Position numbers and translations under genes: made by a program
The notes under the pieces: generated by a model
Database searches by the model: none
Told to the model about the DNA's origin: nothing
Seen by the model: only the letters and a program-made list of their open reading frames with translations
In this document: positions 24,701-39,700 of the stretch, one piece after another
Numbering within the stretch: position 1 is the first letter of the stretch
Layout: each line of letters begins with the position of its first letter
Source of the DNA: Lethocerus indicus
Lineage: Eukaryota > Arthropoda > Insecta > Hemiptera > Belostomatidae
NCBI GenBank assembly: GCA_019843655.1
Contig: JACDQD010000103.1
Span: 5,518,001 to 5,582,000 of the forward strand
DNA: 64,000 nucleotides
Direction: 5' to 3'

Positions 24701-26279
24701 CGATAATTTTATGACGTCATTTGATTAATTATTCTGAAATACCGGTGGCTGTGAAGGTTCTGATCACACCCGAAAAGATTCAAGCTGATCAATACATCCG
24801 GATAATTTAGTGGAGAACTGCATTAAACAGATTATAATAAAAGGTATCCCGTTAGCATTAATTTTAGCTTGGGGGGGTGGGAGTGCTGACACTGCCGCCT
24901 CGAGTATGCACTTCATAACACTGAGCTGCCCCCAGCCTTCTTGCTCTGAAGACGGGTGAGATAAAATCTGCATAATATTTGCACGAGTTATTTAATTAGA
25001 GTGTTATAAGCTTAATTGACATTGGGGAAATGTTTCTTCAGAAAAAACTTTATATCTATCTATTTTTCACCACGTTTTTATTGCGAACATACGCACTACG
25101 AAAACTATAAATTACATGAGAATATAAGGGAGGAAGTATTTTTTTAGGCACTCCAGTAATATGCCTAATAATCTCTAATATTAAATACTAAGAATTTACT
25201 AAAATATGCGAAAAAACTTTAATACAATCAGATGTATTTGTATGATCCTAAGATTATGAAATATTGCATTTGAACGTATCTTATTTCAGGCCTCCCTTCA
25301 AGTAACAATGCATTTGTTGTGGATGGACTTCTTCGCCCAAGTCTTTCTTAACCCAATCTTCAACATAACTTTAACTGAACTCCTATTGTAATTAAACGCA
25401 TTTACACTGTACTGATTGTAGGTAATTAAAAAAGTTAGTTTGTTTTTGGACCCCCTATACAGAGAATTGAGGGAAATCAGTACACATTTAAACCCCCACA
25501 CACACACACACTAAATCCTTATAGTCGAATCCAATAAACTGTAAGATAATAATTTTCACCCAAAATACTCATGATGCATACTAGGAAGGAGGGATTGGAA
25601 CAACGTGAGAAGGAAGTCCAAATAAATTCTTTCGATTCTTCAACAAAATGAACTGGGTCATAAAAATTTAAACAAGTCAAAATGTAACATCACTGTGTGG
25701 CTGCTTTATCGGGGTAAGCAAGCGACATAGAAACATTCCACAATTTTACTCATTACCATAAAGGTCGATTGTACAATATATAGAAAGAAAATCCAAACAT
25801 TTCAGCTGTTTAAATCCCTGGACGTGGTCCGTATAGAATATATTTATTTCATTAAAATTAAAAACACTCCCCGACCCATAGAACATTCTGTACTCACTTA
25901 ATAGGTCTGTTGGTCGGCTGTCAGTACGCTTCGTCAGAAGTAAAACCGGCGACGTGTGGTCTCTGTCCTGGAATAGCTGAGGCGGGACTGGAGCCCGCTA
26001 TTCAAAGCCGCGCCGCTTATATCGGCCCGCTCTCAACGACCTTCTCCCACCACCACAACCCTCCAGTCGATCACAACAAACATGTGTATGTCCGTGTGTA
26101 ATATGTGTATATGTGAATTAATTAAGCCGAAACCATTATCTTAATTTAAATCCAGCGGACTTACTTACAAACAGTAACTTCAAATAATAACAAGATATAA
26201 CTAACAATAATTTCAGAAGTTTAATATGTTTGCGGTAAAACTATTTCATAAAGATCCAGTTCAATTTCTTTCTATTAAT
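18741..26279. other. No gene seen; a few small hairpins
   Basis: No coding signal. A perfect 8-bp-arm hairpin TGTTCTTG-TGGTC-CAAGAACA lies at 24141-24161. Confidence 0.5.
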
Positions 26280-26283
26280 TTAA

Positions 26284-26506
26284 CCCTCTATGGACCCGTG
26301 AACTTTCAGGTCACATTTCAATTTATCGAGATTTTACCAAATAATTATAGCTTTTTTCATGAGATGGCGCATAAATCTTAATCCTATAACGTTGTCAAGA
26401 CAACCTATACAATTTTTCATTCATTTGCATATATAGGTTTATAATTGCTGATTTTTCGTTCCCCCAATTTTTTCGGGTATAAAATAAATATTCGGCCCAT
26501 AGAGGG
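26284..26506. mobile_element. piggyBac-like MITE with TTAA duplication
   Basis: A 223-bp non-coding element with terminal inverted repeats CCCTCTATGGACC (left) and CCCTCTATGGGCC (reverse complement of the right end): 10 identical bases, then 12 of 13. It is flanked on both sides by TTAA (26280-26283 and 26507-26510), the invariant target site of piggyBac-superfamily transposases. No coding capacity, so it would need a transposase from elsewhere. Confidence 0.85.
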
Positions 26507-26510
26507 TTAA

Positions 26511-29500
26511 CTACATAGCAAAAAATTAAACTGCTGAATAAATAACATCAAATATTTTAAGTCAGTGATCTTGGGTGATCGTCCCGCACTTATTCAATCC
26601 CACTTTTAATAACTTAAAGTTGTATTTCCTTTATATCATATTGGTCCAGGTGATGTTTATTCCCGTTCAATGTCGAGTTTCCCCATTGAATATTCACACT
26701 GAGAGAATTAAGTTCAAATTATAAGGCATGTAATTTACTGAAAACCCGGTGTAAACGAAGGATACTCTTTGTGGTCATTTTTCCCGCTATTGTTTCTCGC
26801 AGGTTCTTGCGGTTTACTAGAAGACATTTGGTACTCGTGGAGTAATTTGGTTCTTCCTCTGGATTTCCACATGCGTATTTCCCAGGTTCATTTTGATTAG
26901 TTGAAACGGAGGACTATTAATTACTACTAGAATGCTATTTAAGGGTATCCTGGAATGTTAGTGTTACCTGTAGGGATTCGAAAACAGAAAACATCTTACG
27001 CTTAAGATCCAAATAACATAAAAAGCAGTTAAACAATACGAATTTCTCGCAGTTTTGCAATGTTTTGATTCATCACAGGGTACAGCGCCTAGGGGAATAT
27101 GTAGCTGGCGGGCGTTGATGAATGGGAACTGGGCCGTAACTTGGTGAAATGAGACGTGAGACGGAAAAAACGTCATAAATCGTGCCGCCCGCTCTTGCGA
27201 ATTGCCAGAAGCGTTGTTCCGCTTATTCGGCGGTGGGTGATGGAGCAACGGCCGTGCTTCGGTTTCATTCGGGCGGATAGAAAGCTCGCGTTTACACTTT
27301 TACAATTGCTTCCTTCCGACGCCCTCGTTAAAGCACATTTAAAACGCGGAGCGAGTATCTTCGAGAAAAGGACCAATTAACGCTGGGGCCTAAGCGCTGG
27401 CCACGATGACTCATTTCTGGAGTCCCCTCTTGCACTTGATACCGCCTACTCCATTATACGGTAATAAAATTCATTAGCGTCCATTTTCCGACTATGAAAT
27501 GAATAATTATTTGACGCCAAATTACAGAAAGGGAGAAGTTCCCCTTTATTTACTAAATCTGTTTACTTATAACAGGCAATCAAATACAATTTATAATTAA
27601 TAAACTGCTACTGGGATTCACAGTTGGAATAGCACGTTATCGCCAAACTGCTCTAACCACTAAAATATGTAATAGAATATGAAGAATATTTTGTTTAACA
27701 TTTATCAACTGAAATTATCACAAATGTTTATTTTCTTGTTAATTTGGGGAAAAATATTATAATTTAATACCTATAAGTTCATTTTTATGTATAATTTACA
27801 GTATTTCAAAGAAACAATATAAACTTTCAACATTTATCCCGGACAAAATTTTAAATCTCGTGTCCGACTTCTATTCCGGGAAAACCATTGTTGCCGTGAC
27901 CCTGGACTGAAACAAAAGGATCCTGGATTGAATAGGAGGGTTTGTAAAGAAAGTTGCGGTTCCTTCCTGGCCCAGGAGGGTCACAGCCGCCTAGAGCATT
28001 GTTCAACCTCCGCCGCTTCCCTACTGGCGAAGTTCCGACAAAAGAGAAACCACTCGATACAAACTCGAGAGCTCGGCTGAAGACAAACAAAACCTGCAAA
28101 ATTAGCGGACGCGGTCGAGCCGGCTCTCTCGAATACAGCGACAATGCAAAATATCAATAATTTAGATCTCGTCGGGAGTTGGGGTAGTCCCAAGTTACAT
28201 TATCCAACTTAAGTCCTCAGCTTTGAAATAAGCATGTCAAGAAACTCAATTTCTTCTATAGAATATAATTCAGATATTTCTAATATAATGCTGAATGTTC
28301 GTTGAGATTGTTTCACCGTTTCATTTCCCCTTATATAATTATTGTTATTGGGGTCACTGCAATACATTTTTGTTACATTTCATTGATTGACGTTTTCAGA
28401 ATCACTATTGACCAATTCTAATGTGTAGAATTTTTTAAATGTAAGAATCACGTAAAATCCATTTACTATTTATTTATTGTCTTCGAAACCAAAAATATTA
28501 ACCAAATGCATTAATATTAGATAAGAGAGCGAAAATGATCTTTTTCTTTATGTCATCTTATGTCTGTCATCTCATTTGAATTATTACGATAAATTGTTTG
28601 GTTTTTATACAGGTTTTTTCTGTCAGGAAAACTCTTTTATGTAGTGCTAATTGCTGGAGCAACATTAAGCAGATATTGTTTCGCCTTGAGTGGTCAACAT
28701 AAACCAACCTGCTATTTTCCACACATTGAAGGCAGTGCACATGGTTTGAGCGAGAAATGGTGTTGGTTAATTAGTCGGCGGATATTAACCTATCTTTTAT
28801 CCGCGTTGACGAGGGCAACTGCAGCTTCCTGGAAATCGGCATTGTACAATGGGACCATTTTGAAAAATATCGCTTATCGCATTTGCTCCTTCAAACAGTA
28901 CGGGGACCGAATGTATATCTGGGTCATTTGATACACCGTACGGAAGGGCAAAACAATGGAATGGTACCCGAATGTTTTGTGAGGGTCTTCCGATCTCACA
29001 GAGCGAGATAGTTCACACTCAATAAACCGTTGAATAAAAAAATATGAGCAAAACGGATGAAATAAAATGAAAGCATATAATTGCTGCGTGAAAACCGCCC
29101 ATTTTAGAACGAAGTATGTTAGATTCCAAAGGTTTTACTATTATTAAACAATAGTACAAAGAAAATTAATAATTCAAATCTTCAATATTAGTAAAATTCG
29201 GTCCTAATCTGTGGTTTCAATCCTGGCTCTCACCTATCCCGAACCCAATTACTGGTGATTCAAGTGAATCACCATTCTCCATCAAGTGGAAATTCGAATT
29301 GCCCACATATAGTCATTGAATTCAGAAGATTTGTAATAACGCACTATTTTTGAGTACCTCTTGAACTATTTTACGGGCAAATTTCTTCCTTCTGCACGAC
29401 GGTATGCATAATGATGATTCGTCTTATCGTCGAATTCGGAAATTCGTTGCCGGGCGAGTAAGATAAGACACGTTCCGATGTGAAAGAAATTTAATCAGAA

Positions 29501-32500
29501 AGAAATATATTATGCTTGATACAATTTCCTTATTTCTTGTAGACAAATTATATTTACATTACATTCTTCTTGGGCAAGGCGAAAATATAACGAGGTATTT
29601 AATTAATTACGGCTAGTTTACCCTTTATTAATCAGCAATAAAAATTTAAAATGTTGTAACATTTGTTGTAAGATATGTTTGATACTAAAAGTTGCAACAA
29701 AATTATCCTGGCAACTTTCGTATGGATGAAATTGCAAGAACCAAAAGTGTTATTGTGAAATATACGAGGAGAATTGCTTTATTGCCGAAAATAACAATGT
29801 CCGTTTGGCATGTTTCACAGAGGGTCACGCAAAAGTTTTATATTACAAAAATTATGAATTATTTTTGGATTCTCTATTGACAATAATATCTACAATTAAC
29901 GTACGTGTCTGCCTCTTAGACGGGTTCGGAATATGAAGTAAGTCCAATCATAAACCTTCCACTACTGAGATTTTGCAACTCTTTACAGGACTATTCGAAC
30001 CCATTGCTTTTTCGGAACCTATGGTCTATGGTATTCTCTCGGGGTTCATCCCGTGTCCGGTATATCCTTACTAATATTGGTAACTCCAAATTGGTAATAT
30101 TGGTGACAATCTAGTCGTTGGAATATGGAGTTTAAAAAATACACCTGTCCTTCAATTGTATTAATGTTTACGTATAATGTATTCGTGAATATCCCTTATA
30201 ATTAAACTACGTATAACTATGTTAAATATACGGAGAGAGGTCATCAACTCTAAAATTGGCAGTGTAATATTACACCACTAATTTAATTGGAATTCTCACG
30301 GTACTCTCGGTCCTCGGGTACTGCGGTGTTTGGGGTAAACGCGTGACGTCATTAAGCCGGTCGTGACTGTTGGCATTCGTTATTTTCGAAAAACCTGGTT
30401 CAATCCGAGAGCGAATGGGACATATGGAAGGAGCCAGGAAGAAGGCCCAAGGACGATAGACCGGCCACTTAATCAATATTTTTCCACCCTGAATGCACCG
30501 TGCGTCCCCATGCAAACGATCTCCGTCGAGATGAAGAACTTTCAAAGCAGATTACTCCCGTTGTAGTTGTACCAAAAAAAATTAAACATTTTAACAGGTT
30601 GACACGGAGAAAATACGCACAAGAATAATAATAACAGAGAATAGAACAAAAAAAAGTAGCCCAAAACACAATAATCGAAATACCTCCTGAATGAAATGAT
30701 TCCTGGAAATTGATGTTTTATTTTTTGACAACGTGCACAAAAATAGGTATGTCCATACATACAATGTGAAATATTCATTGCAAATAACCCTTATAGTGTT
30801 AAGTATACCTAAAAAACGAGAGAAATATTATTAAAATAAAAACAACCAGTATGAAATATATGTATTTTACTATACTATATTAGCAGTTTTGTTTAAAATA
30901 TTAGAATCCAATATTAGAAATTTCTAAAAACATCTAATTGCGTAATATTTTCTAGTAATTTCTGTTTTATCATTTTTCAAGAGTTCTCCGAAACGTCATG
31001 TTAAAGGGCCTAATTGTATGATATATTGAAACAGAAAATTTTTCACACATATCAATCGATTTACATGTGAGGAACTGACAAGATATGAACTTTGAAGTAC
31101 GTTCAAAATCTCCTCTCGCTAAAAATAATTCTCTCAGAAATAATATTCGGACGAATCGAAATGCACCGATGCACTAAATTCATTTTGCAATTAATTGCTT
31201 TTTTGCAAAATGAAATATGGTACTTCATAAATATACAACCTGGAATTTCTACCTGAATTAACGTACCAATACAGAGTAATGAATAGCTAGTCATAAGAGC
31301 GTTTGCTAATTCTTATTGTCAATGTTTGTCTATTGAGTTTTCCTGTTTGTGGCTTTGTGACACGGCCACGAACAGTTACTTTCTAAGTTGTACAAATGGC
31401 CATCGAACTGACTCTGTGAACGACACGATCTGCAATTTTATTTTAATTAATACACATCGCTTTACGAATGACTGCGTTTCTTTTTCCACTTCCCAAAGGA
31501 GAATTGCAATTCAGGAACTGTAACAGCAGGAAGGCAACTTCTCGGCTGCAAGGGAAAAAATATTGCGTAACTGAAAATTTAATTAAGTCAATATAACGTT
31601 TAAAAGGGAATAAATTAATAGGCCATTACCATTAGCAGACTAGAAATGGATTTCGGATTTAATCAGTAGATATGAATTGCCAATGTTTCCAAAACGGAGA
31701 AGGAACTGTTTCCGCGAAGGAAACAACAAATCCGTAATAGTTGGTGAAATGTAAATCGCCATATCCTTGTGAGTCACAAAGAAAATGTCCTGATATATAA
31801 GAGAATATTATTCTAAGCAATGAACAATCTCCTGTGAAATTTTTATCTGTAGGAAAACATTTTTATAACGCGACATAGGGCGCGAAAATATTTTTTATAT
31901 GTAGGCAAATATATTTGTATTATAACATATTTCGTTTTCATTTATGCTCTGGCGGAATCTTCTATTGGCATATTGTTCCTTAGTATCAGATATTAATATC
32001 TTTAGCAAGATATTCTGCGGTATAAACGTTATTATTTGGTCATGTTCTGGTGATTCAGTCGGGCAATTTATTCGCCGGCGAAGCAATCTGCAAGTTCTTT
32101 TTTTTCATATTCAAAGGTGGCCGGATGTCCATGGGGAATCACGAAGTCCCGGATTTGAAAGGAAGAGCAGGCCGGCCACGTGCATTGGACACAATAAAAT
32201 CCTTTATTTCTCGGCAAGATATTGGTGCGAATTTGCACATTTAAAACTCCCTCCCCCTAACCAGATTTCCACTAACTAATCATATAATGTCAGAACATGT
32301 ATTTTCCTCGTTCCCAGGACGATTGCTGGGGTTTTGTAAGGGTCAGAGAGGTGATATCGTGGGGCCTCTTTGTGTTTGTCATTTTATACCCTTCCATCCG
32401 GGAGGTTCGTGTATTAATTCATTTCAATCGTACGAATTAATTTCAACACCGGAATACATTATTCGAATTTAAAGTTTAATATCAGTGTAAAGTTTGTTTC

Positions 32501-35500
32501 CTACTCCTTCACCAGGACCCAGGATCAGGACCTGGATTGTGCTATCAGAGCACGTCATTTGTCCGTTCTAGTATCTTGCAAGTCTTTAAGGCGGTGCCAT
32601 ATTCTATTCTCCGACCGTGCTCGAAATGGTATGCAGAGACGTCCGACATACAATTTGTTATAGCGTGCTCATTAAATTGCACTGAAATGAAACCGCAGTT
32701 AGATTCGATGCATCTGCAATCGCGAATTGGATGATGAGTTCTTGTCCGACTGGACTTGACTAATGGAGATTCTAATACAAACTGCGGTTACTTAATAGGG
32801 AATAAATGGGATTTCAAGTATTTGATCATACGAGAGCCCTCAGATTCAATTAGATTTATTGATACCTACAATTCCTATAATGGTGAACAGATGGATTTAA
32901 CTGAAACGCTCCTGTGCGCCGAGTTTCCTTACAACGCGAAGACCCGTTCGGTGTTATTATTAAAAAAAAAAAATAAGCGACTGGCAACTAGTTGCCATTC
33001 AAGGGGCTCTACGCCGATCTGAGGGAGAAATAAATGCCAGAATACTCGTTGTCGCACGAAGGACTTTCCGCGTAATGGACTGACTGACACCCGGTTCAGG
33101 AAGGTTTCGAGAGCTTACACAGCAGTTTATGCTGCGAGAGGGACGGACTGTTAAGGTCGACAGACGACCCACTGTAGGATTTCGGATTGGTGCAGGAAAC
33201 CGGAACACGGAAGGAACCGAACTCGGCCTTCCAGATTGGGCGGCTCTAGTCCAATTTTCGCTTCTGTGAAATCGAGAAGGCAAATAACGACGACAGGACC
33301 CGAAATACCTCTTGGAGCAAGATAACAGAACAGTCACGTCAATTCACCTAACGCAATAATCGCTCCAGTACGCATATAAAATGTTGACTTATATACTCTT
33401 ATCATATGTTATATGTGTTCTTAATCAATAATGTTAATTTAGGTGCGGAATGCTACCTGAGCCACCGAGGTCCCTACACGTTCACATTTATTCTGACAGC
33501 GATTTGCTATATTCAGAATTCATCAACAGTTCTTAAATCGTATATCGTAAGTGTACCGAATATCTGTCTCTACTCCTGTTGTCTTTCGGTTTCCTACTAC
33601 GAGTTATCAAGAATAATTCAAAAGACGTCAATGTTCAATTTAATTGAGGTTCTGATGTCCGAAGAATGCCAACCTGTCAGGTTGTAATAAGGATATCCCC
33701 GTATGAATATATGGGGTATTCGAGCGAAGGTCAGTTTATCGTCGTGTCGTATTTAAATCTTACAAAAAACAATCGACCAACAACTTTCTCACCAGGAAGA
33801 TATACTGCACAGTCATACATTAATTATTGTATTGAGAAATTAATTATTTATTCTTCCCGAAATATGATAAATAACGGGCTGTATATGAGAAGTCTAATTG
33901 GAGACCAAGGTTAAAATCGAAACTCCTTCAGTTTAGATTGATTTGAAAAACGCCGCACGCAGGGATTGCGGAAAGTTCTAAACGCAATCAAAGAGCGTAC
34001 ATCCCAACCAGTAACAATGATGAGGCATGTCAGAAAAGTGAATCATAATCATTCTGGCACTATTATAGAGCAATTTTAGATAATTCGACTGCAGCGGACA
34101 TCGTTTATTACAGCGGAAAATTCTCACAAACGTACGTTTTCCCCCTAGTATCGCGTTCCGGTAGGGTAGTGATTGTTAAGTACTGGTATTAAGTCAACTA
34201 TTCCAATCAGTCCTCTGACACCATCCCTCTCTCTATTTTATTTCAACTTTCATGGGGCAAAATCTCATCTGATCCTGCGATACCATGAAATTTATCCATG
34301 ATGTTAAACGATAGACAAAGTACCGTGCATTAAAAGACGTATAGTGCTAATAGATTGATAAATACGTATCGGGAAGAACAACTGCTTCCCGATGATAAGA
34401 TCAATAAGATGCCAACTAAAATGATGAGGGAGGTAAGCAGATGCGTAAGATTTGATTCATTCCGTCGAGAGACAATTGTCCTTGATGGTTTTCTTCAGAA
34501 TGCATCCACGCAAACGTCTCATATATTGCGCACAAAATGCTAGTTTAAATCACACGCCATGATCCGGGGCCGTATATCCAGGGGAACTCAGAGAATTAAA
34601 GAGGAATCTTTTTTCTACGAATTTAATAATAAATCGATAACGTCGCAATAAACATTTATTATTATAATGACTATCCTGCTATGAGTACATAATCATGAGC
34701 AACGATTGATACCGTTTCAGGTAAGGATGACTTTAAGGTAAAATGGCTTAAGGGAATTCGAGTCTTTAACATAGCAAAGGAAATGGAAAATAATGTGTCT
34801 ACAGACGCTCACTATAATTTTTGTACTGTAATTTCCTCGTTGTGGAATATAATTTACATATAAAAAATGGTCTCAACAAGCATTTGCGAAATGAGGATAT
34901 GCCTGTTCCTGTAAATGGCGGTTCACCACTATACTTGGATGAACGTCGAGTATGACTTCAGGGGGGTTAAAGTTCATGGAACAAGTACTGCTTCACCATT
35001 GCCTTTCTGATATTTCTGATAAGTTAGTTTTAATCTAGTGATAGAACATAAAAGAATGAATACCATTGGGTAAGTAAAACTCTCAGTAAATCAAAATGAT
35101 TTAATGTTCATACAATATAATAATAATAATACATAATTATATTATATTATAGTACTTCAACCAGTCCAGTAGACTGTTTTAGAATTAATAAAATCTAATA
35201 TAAAGTCGCCTCAACGGTGAAGATAAACCAGTTAAAAATAATAAAACGTAACACCCGTCTGAATTATTTGACCGTTTAGCATTTCTTCAGATTTCTGGAG
35301 AACCATTCAAACTAAAACAAACAAATATTTACAATTTATTGAATACAAACTTGTAGTCTGCAATTTTTCGTTATATATAACGTATTCTGGAAAATATAGG
35401 CTTTGAAAATGTTATATTCACAGACCCCTCTATTCCAAAATTTAAGTGCCTTCAGCCTTGCCAGTGAAAGTTTGTAACCTGGGTAGTAAATATTATTACG

Positions 35501-36441
35501 CCTGTTGGGAAATTTTTAATTTAAAAGCATTTTAATATTTACGTTGACACTATTAAGTAACGATTCGAGAGCAGCTATTACCGTTCAGTTCCAGCGATAC
35601 CAGAGAAATGCTTCGTGACAATGTCCGTGACACCGATGGAAATGTCCGAGGGGAATCCCTTCATGTGGGGGTCCTTGCCCGACATAGGTTTATCAACGAA
35701 TGTTTCAAAGAAAACGGGCTCTCAGAATTTATTTTCATTGCCGCTCGTTGGAGGAAAAAACCTCGGATTTTTAGAGTTCAAATTGTAATAACGTGAGCGG
35801 TTTTTTACTTAATTCATGTATTGTAATTGTGTATATTGTGTCAACGTTTGCACGATTTCGCTGTGAAATATCTACCTACTGTTTTACACTGATGCTTGAA
35901 CGAATTTTATTTAGTTGCAATAGTTTTATGAGTTGGGTCAAAACAGTTGCAAACCTAATCCAATAGGTTGAGAACCCCGAAGAATAATTATAATCACCGT
36001 GGAGCATTCGTACATTAGGAAAGAAATTTTCTTTCTTACTAAACGCGGAATAATTATTGTGGACGTAAACTTCAGTTTGGAGTTAACCTGGAAGCAGGTG
36101 ACTGACGAAACGTTGCCTCGACATTTGGTTTGAGGAAAATAATGCTAAATTCAACCGCTTACCGCAACGGGTGTATTTATTATGCGATCGGATCCTATCA
36201 TGACCGTGTTCCGACGCGATTCCCTAGCGAGGAGCTCTTCCGGGAGGGTTGCCGGCCTTCCTCAGCTGAGGTCGCTCGGGGCCATGACAGGCCCCCACCC
36301 TCACCGATCCCACTGCTTTCACTTCTAGTTAGACCAAGTTCAAGTTTATCGTTAAGCGTATTCAATCAGTTGTCATTAAGGGCTTCATATTTCTTGAAAG
36401 GAGATTTCTCATCCGGAAATAGATACATCTACATATAAATA

Positions 36442-36447
<6 letters not shown>
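26511..36447. other. No gene seen between MITE and (TA)n tracts
   Basis: Contains a perfect hairpin GGTGATTC-AAGT-GAATCACC (29254-29273) and a 12-bp palindrome CCTCAGCTGAGG (36260-36271). The 112-codon minus-strand frame at 32999-33337 and others have no recognisable domain. Confidence 0.5.

Positions 36448-36484
<37 letters not shown>
36448..36484. repeat. (TA)n microsatellite
   Basis: TA tract of 37 bp. A second tract lies about 190 bp further on. Confidence 0.96.
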
Positions 36485-36487
<3 letters not shown>

Positions 36488-36671
36488 ATATTTTATTCTC
36501 AGTCTATTAAATATATTATAGTTATTAATACCCGGCAGAGTTGGGTTAGATCATGGGATAAGTGTTGGGATGGAAATAAAAATTGATAATTAATGGTTAC
36601 AACCTACAAAATTATATATAATTAATATGATATTATTGTGTATATATCTGCATATACATAGTATATATATA

Positions 36672-36672
<1 letters not shown>

Positions 36673-36718
<46 letters not shown>
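36673..36718. repeat. (TA)n microsatellite
   Basis: TA tract of 46 bp, preceded by interrupted GTATATATATA units from 36661. Confidence 0.96.
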
Positions 36719-36722
<4 letters not shown>

Positions 36723-39700
36723 GCGATAAGACAGTAATGACTAAGGTAGTGGGAGATGAACTGGTACGTCTCTTCTAACTGCCCCCGCCCTCAGTGTAAA
36801 AATATAAAATACAATCTATTTCGGAATTACTGTAATAAATACCTGTTATGCGCGGTTATCAACATCTTAAACTCATCGCTTCGATCAATGAAATGTTCGT
36901 AAACTGTAAAAAAGTGTAATAACCGCAACCTTACCAAACTGAAATTTTCCCCTTCGTTGCGTACAACCCTGACAGTGGGTTCGACGCCTCCCGCATCGTC
37001 ATTTTCAATTTAAATATCCCCGATTTACTTTATTAAACCGAGCGAACGAAACGTTCATCCTTCGGTCGGAAGGAGCTCCAATTATTGGACCGAAGTAGTC
37101 TTAGCCCAGAAGTTCTAAAGGATATAAAGGCTATATTCACTACTATCGACCCAAGGGTGGCGAATATTCGAGTCGATCGAATTTCGTAGAATCGTTTTTA
37201 GCCTAATCAGATCCAGCCTCTGGACCCCCAATAAATGCATTAGGTTTATACTACAGGTACAGTACACTTACTGTACACACACATCAGATTAATCTTATAA
37301 AATATAAATATAACTAATGCGTTAAAATATCTCATACTGTTTGACCACGATTATTTAATGTGCAATCCTAGGAACTGAGAATAAAAGGATGTCACTTTTT
37401 TTTAAGTTTTTAACTATATTTATCCGTGAAGTTACAAATTTCCATTTGTGGAAAGAAAATATGTCCATACATCGAATATGTATATATGGTCATTACTGAG
37501 GCCGTTATAATAAATCCGGTCAGTGTCGAGCCGTGATCCATTCAATAACGGTCCGTTTATCTTAGATCCCCTCTTCAATGACCCTCTTCCTTTCCTCCCC
37601 ACTACAGATATGGGATCCCGCCCCGATTTACAATTGCCTAAAATTGAGTACACCGTCCTTAAATTGACAAGGCAGTATATTAACACTGCCGAATAGTGCG
37701 AAAGTATTAGTGCCCACCCATCAAACACAAAATGAATGTCCTTAAAATATTTTTAGATATTTTTTGCCAGGTGGACACCAATAGCTGGACCTAAAGCTCA
37801 AACGCATTACACAATTCGAAATTTAATCTAAATTTAATTAACTCGTAATCAATTTAAATTTGAAGTTAAATGCTTTGAATGTAACTTATTTTTCTGAATG
37901 AAATGAAATACATCAGGAAAAACGGTCGCATAAATAACAAGAGGAAGGCGTCAATCGGGTAATATTTACTATCTGAATATTCCAGTTTAAAGGACAAAAT
38001 GATGAAGCGGTTTTCAGTTTCGAGTTTTTACATTCACAAAGACAACGCCCAAGTTGTGGCCGGTGCGCTCCCCGCACTTCCGCAACACACGTGTACACTC
38101 ACACATACACACTCACTAGTACTGAAAAGGAATTAAATGTATATAATTTTCCAGGATGAGGAAGCGATAGTAAAATTTCAAAGATATGCCGCCTCGCCGC
38201 AGATAAACTAACTAAGTCTCCCTTCAAATATTCGAGAACACAAACTTTCCAACATTTACCCCAAAACAGAAACATAACTAAAAACAAACGTCGGAGGATC
38301 CCTGGAGCCGAACGACTTATTGTATTGTAGGCTTGTTTATTTCAAATTGTTGTTCGATGATTTACAGCTCAATGGTCCATCGGACCGTCAGACCTGTTAA
38401 ATGAACCAGAGAAATCAATGTTAGGAATCGTCTGCGTGATTTTCTGTTCCTTTTTGTCGGCAGTTGTCTGCGCCAAAAAATATTGACTTTTGTTTTCGTC
38501 GTCAATAGTGGAAATGCAAACGTTGAGTTTCTAAACATTTTCCAATTTATTCAGGACAACGGAAAGCCGAAAACAAAAACATAAAAATAACAAGGATTAA
38601 TTACAGCATTTGGAAACTTTTCCTGTTAAAAGCTCATCATTCAAAATCATTATTTCGTTAAATAAATAATTTATTTTTGGTTTAATATCACAGGAAAATG
38701 TTCTTAAATGGTATAAAGGCTATCAGAAATTCTGTACACAATTGTTGCTATTGTATAACAATTCTTACCACACTCCTCAGAACTGCATTTTGGTTATAAT
38801 AGTGAAGCAACTATTAGCCTGCCGTTTCCAATTTTGTAGGTGTAATAAGTCGATAAAGACAGTACAACAAACTGCAGTGTATCCTGTTCTTTTTATTTAA
38901 CCCATTATTGTTCATAGAACGATATGATGAGATGATTGCCGGTGTCGACCAATCCCCCCGGTAACAATGGGCCCTCCCGGTAAAGCCGGCGGCCGTGCTC
39001 CAGCCAATTAAATCGCGATCCTCCTTCTTCCGGTTCTTTATCCTGTTCCTCTGTTCGGGCTTCTCAGCTGGCATCCGGCCCCGATCAATGTAATCTTAAT
39101 ATTCGAGTCTTAACGTTCAAAAGATCAGATCTAGGCTCTTGCATTTAATTGTTCGGAAAATTGACGAATATAATCACTGAAAATAATTAATAATCGAGGT
39201 AGATAGACTAAAATTTAAGACTAATTTTGAAGAAAAAATTATTTCGTTACAATTTCTTTGTGTTGGTGCCACACAACAGAATACATCTGTATCTTTCAAA
39301 TCCACTGCATCCTCCGCTTTTAATCCGCTGTCGCGAGAGTTGATCGAAATCTCTTGCACTGCACACAATGCAATTATATATTGCAATAATATCGTATGCA
39401 ATCTGGCTGCGCCCACATTATACGATACGGTAATGACAGCTCTGCAGCCACCACAATGCCCATGTTGTAATCCCGGCTATTTGCCACCGGGAAACTTGAA
39501 TCGAGATCCCACTCGTGGTAACGGATCGAAAGTTACTGTCGAGTAACTAGAAAATATTTGAATATTTCAGACAGTGATCCGTTTGTCTAGAGAAATGATT
39601 GGAATGTTATACTTAAAAAATGCAACATTGACTTAGAGCAGCCGGGAAAAACCGTTTTGAAAGAATATTCAGAATATTCCTGTTGATTTAATTCAAACTA

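Noticed and set aside
32999..33337. 112-codon minus-strand open frame
   Set aside because: No recognisable motif and a composition typical of a CpG-rich non-coding stretch. Not flanked by a supportable exon structure.
36448..36718. Two TA tracts with a spacer, considered as an array-like repeat
   Set aside because: They are plain dinucleotide microsatellites, not CRISPR-like repeats with spacers.
36961..37000. GGTTCGACGCC resembling a tRNA B-box
   Set aside because: No A-box at the right distance and no cloverleaf can be drawn.
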